Shown: positions 44,701-51,477, numbered from the stretch's first letter. The stretch is 64,000 nt of DNA from Oegoconia quadripuncta (GCA_949316235.1 OX438743.1:17171771-17235770); one strand, 5' to 3'. The notes: generated by a model from the sequence alone, not told the origin. Numbers and translations are program-made.

Positions 44701-46201
44701 GTTGATCAAGGATTTCTGATATTTGTGGGATAGGATACGTTTCGCCTATAGTAATATCATTTAGTTTCCGGTAGTCTATCACTATCCGCCATTTTCGTTG
44801 ACCTTGGGAGTCTGCCTTTTTTGGGACTATCCAAATCGGTGAACTCCAAGGGGAAGATGAAGGCTCTATGATCCTTTGGTCAAGCATACTCCGAATTTGG
44901 GTGTCCACCTCCTTTTTATGGACTTCTGGAAATCTGTACGATTTAGTGTGTACGGGAATATCGCTACTTGTCTTAATTTGGTGATTAAGGGCAGAAGTGT
45001 GTGTCAATTGGTCATCAGGTAGGTGAAAGATATCTGAGTATTGGGAGCATAGTTCTATGAGGGCAACCTCTTCTTCTTGGTTTAAGTGCTCGGTTCTGAG
45101 TGAGTTTGTCACTTCATTAGTGCGTTTAAATATCTCTCGAGTATATGTGGAAATTGGAAACGCTACAGAGCCCAATGGTGCAATATTAAGATTTAAGGTT
45201 GTCTTGACGTTCACGAAGGACTCCGAGGTATTGGCGACAGTTAAATTGACGCGATTATTGTCTTTGATTTTGACTATGCAGTTGGCTATTAGCAGGTTAT
45301 CAGAGAGGTGTTGGTCTAAGACAATACCTTCTTTGAGGCTGGTTTTTTGAATTGAACATTCAATGACGGCTTCAGTGCGAGGTGGAATAACATAAAAGGG
45401 TTCAGTAAAATGTAATTTGATACTGAACTTTCCTACTTTCAAAATATCGTGGGTATAGTCTATCTTACAAGCGAAGGCAGCAAGGAAGTCGTTGCCTATG
45501 ATGCCATCATACGGTAGGTTGATGTTTTTGATTACATGGAATTTGAAGGGCACTGATTTCTTTTCATTTAGATTTAATTTGAGTTGAAAATGGCCTACGG
45601 TTTGGGTCGGTTCATCGCCAGGGTCTATACCCTTAAGATTTATTGGTTCCGTAACTAGTTTCAGATTTTTTTGAACACTGGATTCTTTTAGAAGGCATAT
45701 AGCGGAACCTGAATCGACTAGAAGGGATAACGGGATGTCCGAGATTTGGGAATCTAGTATTACATGTGGTAACAATCTTTTGGTCGTGTCTATGTGTATT
45801 TCATAGACTGCTTTATTAATTCCTCTGAGCGAAGAGGGGACTTCTGGATCTTGGACGTGGTGAGCGTTTGACTTAACGGTCTCCTGATTCATGACTTGGG
45901 GCTTGGAACACTCATGGTTACTTGAGTTGGAAGATTGGGCGCTTATTTGGGGCTGGTTACCCGTGTGGTCCCTAGAATTTGAGAATTGGGCGCTTATTTG
46001 GGGCTGGTTACCCATGTGGTCCCTGGAATTGGAGGATTGGGCGCTTGTTTGGGGCTGGTTACCCATGTGGTCCCTGGAATTGGAGAATTGGGCGCTTGTT
46101 TGGGGCTGGTTACCCATGTGGTCCCTAGGATAAGTAGGTTGGGTTATGATGTCGACTTTTGTGCATTGTCTCGGGCGACATCGGGGCGAGACTTTCAGTC
46201 G
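41771..46201 (-). CDS. pol: pol: protease, reverse transcriptase, RNase H, integrase
   Basis: Gag-Pol extension entered by -1 frameshift at 46201-46207; the frame is open through the gag stop. Numbering from the first Met (46117, 1,448 residues): four 17-residue repeats at 1-68; protease with LLVDSGSAICLL (DSG 135-137); RT about 390-600 with FSTLDLTSGFHQI and YLDD at 545-548; RNase H about 690-810 with TCDAS, DHKPLEWLF and NADALS; an acidic, proline-rich spacer of about 140 residues; integrase zinc finger (H-x5-H, C-PQ-C near 1110-1150); catalytic core D1180, D1240, E1276 (DD35E); a GPY/F-type end (PPWKGPYKIVKV) and HHFDQVKL. All catalytic residues are present and no stops interrupt. The stop lies 66 bp before the env splice acceptor. 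Confidence 0.95.
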   Translation of the reverse strand, partial: RLKVSPRCRPRQCTKVDIITQPTYPRDHMGNQPQTSAQFSNSRDHMGNQPQTSAQSSNSRDHMGNQPQISAQFSNSRDHTGNQPQISAQSSNSSNHECSKPQVMNQETVKSNAHHVQDPEVPSSLRGINKAVYEIHIDTTKRLLPHVILDSQISDIPLSLLVDSGSAICLLKESSVQKNLKLVTEPINLKGIDPGDEPTQTVGHFQLKLNLNEKKSVPFKFHVIKNINLPYDGIIGNDFLAAFACKIDYTHDILKVGKFSIKLHFTEPFYVIPPRTEAVIECSIQKTSLKEGIVLDQHLSDNLLIANCIVKIKDNNRVNLTVANTSESFVNVKTTLNLNIAPLGSVAFPISTYTREIFKRTNEVTNSLRTEHLNQEEEVALIELCSQYSDIFHLPDDQLTHTSALNHQIKTSSDIPVHTKSYRFPEVHKKEVDTQIRSMLDQRIIEPSSSPWSSPIWIVPKKADSQGQRKWRIVIDYRKLNDITIGETYPIPQISEILDQLGNSKYFSTLDLTSGFHQILINPEDAPKTAFSVPQGHYQFNRMPFGLKNAPSTFQKLMNTCLSGLQGTRCFVYLDDIVIYSPDLNSHIDNLKSVFDRLREFNLKLQPEKCEFLRKEVAYLGHIIGEDGVKPNPNKTKAVTEFPIPQSPKDIKSFLGLISYYRRFIPDFAKLAKPLTSLLKKDIPFKWQNEQQLAFECLKNKLVSAPILAYPDFTQSFLLTCDASNYAISAILSQGPIGRDRPIAYASRTLNKAECNYSVTEKECLAVIFGTKVFRPYLYGHRFTVLSDHKPLEWLFKCKDPGSRLIRWRLKLEEFEYSIKYKKGKINTNADALSRFPVNPVQTGDVSESNPTERDPPLDEGLMDLLISPASFDPDELIPLDPDDDPLRSPEINLPSTYPSDPIEDNLLQSPGMNLPSANLLDPNEDVLPEIISPSSAPEVQPDVAPTPSTSAVSDLPDEDYPTFLKMIANKNSSFNTCIQEHNEDITKSKHGVIILPTSIDLDESNPFVQAILDSTPNNSEIIDKERTLNSFISFAHEGKTYYFLFFKVYHFDKSSYEDIYKSLKTLRDELVVTLDMNITPDIAITEFKNPFDTHQFIKIYNMFLYLFNNTSINVHIYKDKIIYPTLSEIPKILRDNHNIPIAGHLGSNRMLKRVQETFYWKSMRSDIEGFVKKCPQCQTNKALRQVNRAPMQITSTSTEPCQRISLDIVGPLPEAGPAKLKYILTIQDDLTKFSSAYPIRSITAEESSECLIHYVSIFGIPKMILTDQGTNFTADLFKKTCEFLKIKNLWASPYHPQTQGALERSHSTLKEYLRSYINDEQTNWPRYVYTAMLTYNTTVHSTTHYTPYELMFGNKPFIPNSIYEESAGATYPDYVRMLQNRLKYSRERALEFMRQSKEASKSYYDTRTRPVKYKIGDFVYLKNHLRMRKALSPPWKGPYKIVKVNGNNTLTLLINRRHVTHHFDQVKLADVGTNL
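45904..46117 (-). repeat. 51-bp tandem repeat in the pol N-terminus
   Basis: Four units at a 51-bp period (GGTTAC at 45955, 46006, 46057, 46108) encode a 17-residue unit, GNQPQxSAQxSNSRDH-like, with the reading frame kept. It lies between the frameshift site and the protease. Confidence 0.9.
46168..46192 (-). promoter_or_regulatory. Frameshift-stimulating hairpin (candidate)
   Basis: On the minus strand GTCTCG pairs with CGAGAC (6 bp, 13-nt loop). The stem starts 8 nt downstream of the slippery heptamer, the usual spacing. A longer pseudoknot with downstream AAAGTCG is possible but was not worked out. Confidence 0.6.
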
Positions 46202-47226
46202 TTTAAAGTATCGACTGGGGCGTCTACTTCGTCATAGCCAGCCTCCTCATCGGGTTGTTCGAGGTAGTTTACACGCGGAGGCGGCCTATAAGAATTTTGG
46301 CTAAACGTTTGGTTTTGCGGAATCTTGAAGCGATTGTTATTATATTCGCGTTTCTTGCATACCGAAATATCGTGTCCGGGCGACTTGCAATAACGGCAAA
46401 ATGCGTTGGAAGTCCCTTGTATTGCCGGCTTACTAAATGCTCCTTGCGAAGAAGGAGAAGGATTATTTGGTCTAGGAGGACCAGATTTAAATTTATTATT
46501 GCTACTACTAGCTGCACCTTGGACCGTCTGGGAGCGTCGGTACAGTGTTTGCTGTATACGTTCTTCGGAGATAGCAAAATTTATGGCTTCGTTTAACGTT
46601 CTAGGGGTTTTACATCTCACAATATTCGAAATTCGGGGGTGAAGCCCCATAAGGAAATGATGGAGGGCGAGATCCTCCATAGCTGCAGTACGACCGGGCA
46701 ATTCTTTTGCTTTGGTATTGGATAGGGATATTTCCGTCAACAATTGTGAGAGGCAGGTCTCCACACGGAGTGCAAATTGATTCACATTATCTTGCGGGCC
46801 TTGCTTGCTCTCTTGGAGGTCAGTGAGAAGATGTGAATAATGTTTACGTTCACTGAATTGTGTTTTTAGGAATTCCTTGAGCTGTTCCCAAGACGTGAAT
46901 TCTTTTATAGAGCAGGCAAGCTCCGCTTTGCCATTCAATTGGCTCAGAATAAATTTAAATAGAATAGGCTTTTGAATTTCTGATGCAAGGTTGAAAGCGT
47001 TGTCGCAATTTACAAGGAATGAGTTGAGAGTTTCCCTGTTACCATCATACGATTTAATGAACTTGAACAAGATACTTAGGTCTAGTTCGGCCATTGCGAA
47101 GGCCGCAGCTGTTTGCCTGGTAGTGCGAGAAAGGGGTGACTTCACCTTTGAGTCACTTGCAATCTGTTCTGGTTCAGGGATCTCGATAGTTAATTTCTCT
47201 TCCTCACTTTTAGGCACTTTTGGCAT
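46195..47226 (-). CDS. gag: gag: capsid/nucleocapsid polyprotein with one CCHC knuckle
   Basis: Structural polyprotein of 343 residues, start ATG at 47226. After a charged N-terminus the region from about residue 45 to 235 has the helical Ty3/gypsy capsid pattern (ELDLSILFKFIKSYDGNRET, LKEFLKTQF, ALHHFLMGLHPRISNIV). A basic, low-complexity linker follows. A CCHC zinc knuckle, CRYCKSPGHDISVC (C-x2-C-x4-H-x4-C), lies near residues 275-290 and should bind the genomic RNA. The acidic C-terminus ends just after the frameshift heptamer. In the full-length RNA, translation must get past the 17-codon upstream ORF at 47402-47349. No break was seen. Confidence 0.93.
   Translation of the reverse strand: MPKVPKSEEEKLTIEIPEPEQIASDSKVKSPLSRTTRQTAAAFAMAELDLSILFKFIKSYDGNRETLNSFLVNCDNAFNLASEIQKPILFKFILSQLNGKAELACSIKEFTSWEQLKEFLKTQFSERKHYSHLLTDLQESKQGPQDNVNQFALRVETCLSQLLTEISLSNTKAKELPGRTAAMEDLALHHFLMGLHPRISNIVRCKTPRTLNEAINFAISEERIQQTLYRRSQTVQGAASSSNNKFKSGPPRPNNPSPSSQGAFSKPAIQGTSNAFCRYCKSPGHDISVCKKREYNNNRFKIPQNQTFSQNSYRPPPRVNYLEQPDEEAGYDEVDAPVDTLND
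46201..46207 (-). promoter_or_regulatory. -1 ribosomal frameshift heptamer TTTAAAC
   Basis: In the gag frame it is read as T TTA AAC, with the gag stop TGA two codons later. After slipping back one base the pol frame is open for about 1,470 codons. This is the coronavirus-type heptamer. Confidence 0.85.
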
Positions 47227-47346
47227 ATCTCAGTTTCTAAGAGCAGATTGCAAGTAGATAAATTTAATATTATATATAATTTAATGGTATAGACTAGATG
47301 GTTAACTGAACCCTAATTTCTTAGTCTAAACAAACAATGACCAAGG

Positions 47347-47352
47347 ACTTAC
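47347..47352 (-). promoter_or_regulatory. env 5' splice site GTAAGT
   Basis: The minus strand reads ACT|GTAAGT, a perfect donor consensus in the leader, 120 nt before the gag start. It would remove gag and pol when joined to 41704. Confidence 0.75.
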
Positions 47353-47402
47353 AGTACGAGCAGTGCGTGGGCGACCGATAAGAACGCGACGGCTGGGTGC
47401 AT
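47353..47402 (-). CDS. env: env, first exon: start codon and signal peptide (predicted)
   Basis: The only ATG I could find in the leader between the primer-binding site and gag is at 47402-47400. It opens 16 codons of mostly small and hydrophobic residues (Val, Ala, Leu, Phe), plus two bases, up to a consensus donor. The two leftover bases and the first base of the exon at 41704 make a complete codon in the env frame, so the join is in phase and supplies the signal peptide the env exon lacks. In unspliced RNA the same ATG gives a 17-codon ORF that stops at the TAA inside GTAAGT (47351-47349), upstream of gag. This is inference from the sequence; no RNA evidence is available. Confidence 0.7.
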
Positions 47403-47706
47403 TCCGACGAGATAAAATACGTTGCAGGTAACGATTATCGAGTGCCGAATGATTTGATCGGCAAATTGGATTCTTCACTTGATTTCCGGGTCTGGATGTA
47501 TGATGACTGATGAGCTGAGCACTGACGAAGTGTCGTAAGAGTGCGGATGTCTCTTCTGCAAGGGCACTTCGATTATATTACACTGGTTATTCACTGTTAT
47601 ATATTTGGTTCACTAACACAAATGCACAGTTTTTCCTTTTATTATTTTTTTGATAGAGATCCGGGGTGAGTCTGTAAAGCGGCGCCTGGGCACTGGTGAT
47701 TTCCGG

Positions 47707-47724
47707 ATCCCACCGCTGCCACCA
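47707..47724 (-). other. Primer-binding site, tRNA-Leu type
   Basis: The minus strand reads TGGTGGCAGCGGTGGGAT, starting 3 nt after the 5' LTR. It is complementary over 18 nt to the ATCCCACCGCTGCCA-CCA end of a eukaryotic tRNA-Leu as I recall it. Confidence 0.85.
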
Positions 47725-47727
47725 AAA

Positions 47728-47988
47728 TGTTATACGGGTTTAGGGAAATGGGTTTTTAAAAAAAACCGCTTTCACTCGCGACAATATATATAATATTTAT
47801 ATTGGATAAGGAATTATTTATCACGAGAGAACTTGGTTATAATTATCCTTAGGCAACCGCGCTGTTCGGAGGTTGGATACAGACTGAGCTATCGTCAGGT
47901 CAGACCCATCTTCCCAAGCATCTAAACGCTGAGCTGACAGAGTGAACTGCCAGGGCAGCACTAACGTCTACAGAGCCGGGATATAACA
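47728..47988 (-). repeat. 5' LTR
   Basis: 261 bp, identical by eye to 39539-39799. It should carry the promoter. The start site was not located, though AGCTCAGTCTG-like initiator sequence is present on the minus strand. Confidence 0.95.
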
Positions 47989-47992
47989 GATC
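47989..47992. repeat. Target-site duplication GATC (right)
   Basis: Partner of 39535-39538. Confidence 0.9.
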
Positions 47993-48060
47993 GTATAATG
48001 ATGGAGTATGAGCCATAGACTACCACGCTTGCCCAATGCGGGTTGGGGACTTCACATGCC
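47993..48060 (-). repeat. RTE-type LINE 3' end, right half of split copy
   Basis: GCCCAATGCGGGTTGGGGACTT is the complement of CCCCAACCCGCATTGGG at 59845. It continues the piece at 39486-39534. Confidence 0.7.
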
Positions 48061-48181
48061 CTTGAATTTTTATTTTTCAGGCATGCAGGTTTCCTCATTA
48101 TGTATTCGTTCACCGTTTAAGAACAGTCGGATAAATGCACATAAGTACCTAATTAAATTGAATTAAAATCACATTGTTACA

Positions 48182-48253
48182 TGGCCTGCGTGGGAATCGA
48201 ACCCGGTCCTCCCAAATTGGAAGACTGCGTCTTAACCGCTGAGCCACCGACGC
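48182..48253 (-). repeat. tRNA-like SINE head, third family
   Basis: The complement reads GTCGGTGGCTCAGCGGTTAAG (box A), then ACCGGGTTCGATTCCCAC (box B) with tRNA spacing, and continues into SINE-like sequence. It lacks a convincing acceptor stem, so it is not called a tRNA gene. Confidence 0.6.
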
Positions 48254-48274
48254 TCTGGCAATGCGTTCTAGTAA

Positions 48275-48445
48275 TTAATTAATTTGTCGGATGTCCACTG
48301 CTGGACATAGTCTTCCCCAATAGATTTCCAGAGCGTCCAGTTTGAAGCGGCTTGCATCCAGCGGCTTCACTCACGTTCAGGTCATCCGAATACCTTGTGA
48401 ATGGACATCCTACGCGGCGCTTGCTGGTGCAAAATAGGAGCCGAT
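48275..48445 (-). repeat. RTE-type LINE 3' end fragment
   Basis: GATGTCCACTGCTGGACATAG, TTGCATCCAGCGGCTTC and GAATGGACATCCTACGCGGC are landmarks of the same LINE as 56540-56955, reverse-oriented. Confidence 0.6.
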
Positions 48446-49020
48446 GAGAGTTTTTTTTTTTTTTAATTAGAATGGGATCGCTCTTGACCTTAATCTGTTA
48501 GAGTAAGAGTGTAAGAGTTAGAATAATTTGGTTGTCTTCTCAGAGCTGGTGAATCTGTTGCCCAGGGTGGACTACGAGGAAAGACTCCGACTAATGCCCA
48601 TCCCAAGGAGTACGTAGGTACACGAGTAGTTAATTTCTACGAAATAACCGAATCAAACTAAGTTTTTGTTTAGGCAATGAATTGCTTACTATTGTATATT
48701 AGCGCGCTTTAAATACATACGACTAATTAACATAAGAACTACATAACTCTTACACTTTAGCGACGTCTTTGCAACCAGTAGATGATAGATAAAGAGGTAG
48801 TTATATATGATATGAAAATGAGCAATACAAAGTTTACAAAAGATTGTTCTGTCAAGACGCTGACTTCTCGGACGTTGTTACTTATTACAAATAAACAGAG
48901 TTCTAACATTTGTGTTTGTTCTACTTTTGAAAATAACCAAGTCCTAAGTACACTCTAAAGTTTGTAGGCGTATGTGGATGAAACTTTCTAGCCAGTCAAC
49001 TTTTGAGGCGAAGATAACCG
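48446..49020. other. Unassigned sequence
   Basis: Poly-T at about 48451-48465; nothing else recognised. Confidence 0.3.
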
Positions 49021-49479
49021 TTTTATTCACAGGGATTTTTTTCACTAAAGTTGCACTCTACACAGGAAGTCTAATTTTGTCATTATATCCACAGGATTGC
49101 TGCATCCTTTCACAGTGCATCCTTGTACGTAAATATCACCGCAGGCTCCAATGTAACCTGTTACTACGAAGAATTTTATTCACAGCGATTTTTTTCACTA
49201 AAGTTGCGCTCCACGCGGAAAGTCTAATATTGCCATTATATCCACGGGATTGCTGCATCCTTTCACAGTGCACCCTTGTACGTAAATATCACCGCATGCT
49301 CCAATGTAACGTGTTACTACGAAGAATTTTATTCAAAGCGATTTCTTTCACTAAAGTTGCGCTCTACATGGAAAGTCTAATATTGCCATTATATCCACGG
49401 GATTGCTGCATCCTTTCACAGTGCATCCTTGTACGTAAATATCACCCATGCTCCCATGTAACCTGTCACTACGAAGGAT
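49021..49479 (-). repeat. Three tandem 153-bp copies of the MAPEG gene 3' end
   Basis: Units start at 49021, 49174 and 49327. Each holds, on the minus strand, the last 19 or so codons of the neighbouring MAPEG gene (VVTGY...FTYKDA), its TGA, about 75 bp of 3' UTR and an AATAAA (49022-49027, 49175-49180, 49328-49333). Only the copy nearest the gene is joined to the rest of the coding sequence. The other two carry small changes (for example TACATTGGAGC for TACATGGGAGC). A 186-codon plus-strand frame across the block is only a by-product of the period being a multiple of three. Confidence 0.85.
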
Positions 49480-49775
49480 ACAAAGAATGCCGCTTCAACC
49501 GCTGTCTTCGGTATCTTAGTGACGTATCCTAATGCCGCTATGAACCTCGCCGCTACAAATGCACGAATCAATGCTAATGCTGTGGCATTATCTGGATTTG
49601 TGGTCACGTAAAGAGCTGCCACCACCCAAAAAGGTGTTAGGTGCTTCAAGTCACTCAGGTTAGCACGCTGAATCTTCTCGCTGCATATCATAGCAGCTAA
49701 AGGCACTAAAGCTAATAGTTTAAGTGCTAGAATAGCAGCATATAAATAGTAGGTCTGCATTAAGGCCGCTGACAT
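49416..49775 (-). CDS. MAPEG family protein, microsomal glutathione S-transferase 1-like (second copy)
   Basis: Predicted membrane enzyme of 119 residues, one exon, ATG at 49773-49775. Helix 1 is YLYAAILALKLLALVPLAAM. The signature QRANLSDLKHLTPFWVVAAL then follows almost at once, so the loop between them is even shorter than in the paralogue at 34495-34899. ALIRAFVAARFIAALGYVTK matches the family FRxxxxARxxHTxxY segment, again without the His. The last helix is AAFFVSFVVTGYMGAWVIF. Expected role: glutathione conjugation or peroxide reduction in a trimer in the ER membrane; not proven by sequence, because the loop and His changes touch parts implicated in glutathione binding. Its last codons and 3' UTR lie in the first unit of the 153-bp tandem array. 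Confidence 0.82.
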   Translation of the reverse strand: MSAALMQTYYLYAAILALKLLALVPLAAMICSEKIQRANLSDLKHLTPFWVVAALYVTTNPDNATALALIRAFVAARFIAALGYVTKIPKTAVEAAFFVSFVVTGYMGAWVIFTYKDAL

Positions 49776-50137
49776 TGTGAATTAGGTTTTTTTATGGTTT
49801 ATTTTTATGTATAAATTTTGACAGTTTGATGGTGGTGTGTTTTGACATTTTATTGTCAGATCTAGAGTGAAAACGAGATTATATCAAGAAGATTTTATCA
49901 GTTTTTAACATACCTAATCTTCTTTCTATATTCTGTTGAGGTGCGATCTAAATGCACTTCTCTTGTACTACACTATTGGCACCAAAGTAATCGATAAAAA
50001 AAAAATTGAGCGGGAATCCATTCCCTGGAAAGGGTTCGAAAACTTAGTCATTTGATTTCTTAAGTTATGTAAGTACTATACCCTCAGACACTGAATTAAT
50101 ATACTATAAAGTAATATAATATACAAATGTTTGTTCA
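49776..50137. other. 5' flank of the second MAPEG gene
   Basis: AT-rich; it should contain the promoter. No convincing TATA or initiator could be fixed. Confidence 0.3.
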
Positions 50138-50722
50138 ACGCATCGTTGCATTTGTGGCCAGCAAGTGGACAATCTTGGTCGTCATGGCCTTTCGTGCTCC
50201 AGAAGTGCCGGTCGTGTATTTAGGCACTGTACCCTCAATGACCTCATTCGTCGGTCTCTTGCTTCTGCCTCAGTTCCCTCAACACTGGAACCCTCGGGAA
50301 TGTCATCTGTGGATGGCAAGAGACCTGACGGTTGCACTCTGGTGCCTTGGCGACTCGGCCGCTCTCTGGTATGGGATGCCACATGTGTTGACACCTTGGC
50401 CCCGTCTTACGTGCAGAGCTCTGCCCGCAAGCCTGGTGCTGCTGCCGATCTTGCCCAGATAGCAAAGTGCCGCAAATACGCATTTCTATCTGCTAATTAT
50501 GAGTTTGCGGCACTTGCCTTTGAGACTCTGGGCCCCTGGTCTTCAGACACCAAAAAATTAGTAAAGGCGGTGTCTGATAAGCTAATTGCGGCATCAGGTG
50601 ATATAAGGGCGGGTTCTTTTTTCGCTCAAAGATTAAGCCCAGCTATTCAGCGGGGCAATGCAGCCAGTGTGTTGGGGACAATGCCCCAGGTGGGAGAGCT
50701 GGACGCGATACATTTTTTGTAA
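50138..50722 (+). pseudogene. C-terminal domain of a retroelement with CCHC and restriction-like endonuclease motifs
   Basis: The plus frame reads CICGQQVDNLGRHGLSC (a Cys/His cluster), SAGRVFRHCTLNDLIRRSL, then GKRPDGCTLVPWRLGRSLVWD and TCVDTLAPS. It ends AIQRGNAASVLGT and stops at 50720-50722. R/K-PD followed 15 residues later by D, after a CCHC-type cluster, is the arrangement of the restriction-like endonuclease of R2-type LINEs; that assignment is inference. The frame is open over about 190 codons, but the reverse-transcriptase part is missing upstream, so it is a 5'-truncated copy. A TACAAATACAATACAA-type tail follows at about 50788. Fragments of the same end lie at 20998 and 36389. Confidence 0.6.
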
Positions 50723-50799
50723 TTATGTAAATATTATGTTATTTCTATTGTTAACTATTTGAAATTAAGGCTGGATAATGTTAAATATACAAATACAAT

Positions 50800-50945
50800 A
50801 CAATACAAATACAAAAATTTTTTATTTACAAATAAACAATTTTACATAAACGGCATTGCACGTTGATAACCGCATTAGTCATAAGACTGAGTCGCAGGTA
50901 TCAGCGCCCAAACTCCGATACTTAAGGATCAGTTGCTACAAATAA
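50800..50945 (-). repeat. LINE 3' tail (minus)
   Basis: TTTTTTATTTACAAATAAAC followed by CATTGCACGTTGATAACCGC and AGACTGAGTCGCAGGTATC; probably the UTR of the coding piece at 51124-51318. Confidence 0.45.
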
Positions 50946-50984
50946 TGAAATGAATTGAAATCTATGTAGGAATGTGTGTGCGTG

Positions 50985-51062
50985 AAAATGAGTGAGTGAG
51001 TGTGTTTGAGTACGTGTATGTGTTAGTGTGAATGTGAAGTGTGAATGCGTACGCAGTGAGCG
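50985..51062. repeat. GT-rich simple repeat
   Basis: Imperfect GTGTGAATGTG / GAGTGAGTG sequence. Confidence 0.7.
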
Positions 51063-51123
51063 TGTTAACAATATAATAATTTAAATTTCAAATTTAAGTT
51101 CAAATAATTTAAATTCTGATCAA

Positions 51124-51318
51124 TTACAATTTAATTAAGTTTTCAACGTCATCGTAAGTAAGAGTGTGAAGCCATACTGTCAGTTTAAGTTTGCATTCTT
51201 GGTATGACAAGGGATATATATTGATTTCTTTGCAAATTCTATTATAGGCACGTGGACTAAGATAGTCAAAATGCCGACCAAGTAAAGCCAATCTAAATCG
51301 TTTACTATAACTATAAAG
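51124..51318 (-). pseudogene. LINE C-terminal coding fragment
   Basis: The minus frame reads RFRLALLGRHFDYLSPRAYN, then EINIYPLSYQECKLKLTVWL, and stops at 51124-51126. The pattern (HFxYxxPxxYNxI, PLSYxxxKxxLxxWL) looks like a LINE ORF2 C-terminus. It is 5' truncated, with the tail at 50800 on the expected side. Confidence 0.5.
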
Positions 51319-51409
51319 TACTAACGTACCTCAGATCTCACTGTCTAATCTAACTAATTGTAAAATTAATGTAGGTATTGCCTTTTTGTACAATAAAGCA
51401 TTTACAAAC

Positions 51410-51477
51410 AAACTAATGTTATAAATGCGAGAGTTTAGATGTTTGTTTGTTTGTTCCTCAATCACGGCGGAATTTTG
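51410..51477. repeat. Family C fragment cut by a SINE
   Basis: TGTTATAAATGCGAGAGTTTAG and CCTCAATCACGGCGGAAT; SINE A begins immediately after. Confidence 0.7.

Larger units (their letters stand above)
39539..47988 (-). mobile_element. Complete env-bearing Ty3/gypsy element (errantivirus type), 8,450 bp
   Basis: It has two identical 261-bp LTRs, a GATC duplication, a primer-binding site, a polypurine tract and uninterrupted gag, pol and env frames, all read on the minus strand. Identical LTRs mean the insertion is recent on an evolutionary scale. A furin-type Env with fusion peptide, related to baculovirus F proteins, places it with the errantiviruses (insect endogenous retroviruses). A CCHC knuckle in Gag is a difference from Drosophila gypsy as I remember it. 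The element sits between the two MAPEG genes in the same orientation and inside an older RTE 3' end. Confidence 0.95.

Noticed and set aside
45891..46237. Two overlapping plus-strand Trp/Leu-rich frames
   Set aside because: Antisense of the 51-bp repeats at the start of pol.
48182..48253. Genuine tRNA gene
   Set aside because: Box A and B are good but no acceptor stem closes, and SINE-like sequence continues past the end. The same applies to the tRNA-like heads of SINE families A and B.
48972..49532. 186-codon plus-strand open frame with internal 51-residue repeats
   Set aside because: It is the antisense of the 153-bp tandem array derived from the MAPEG 3' end; the period is a multiple of three, which keeps any frame open.
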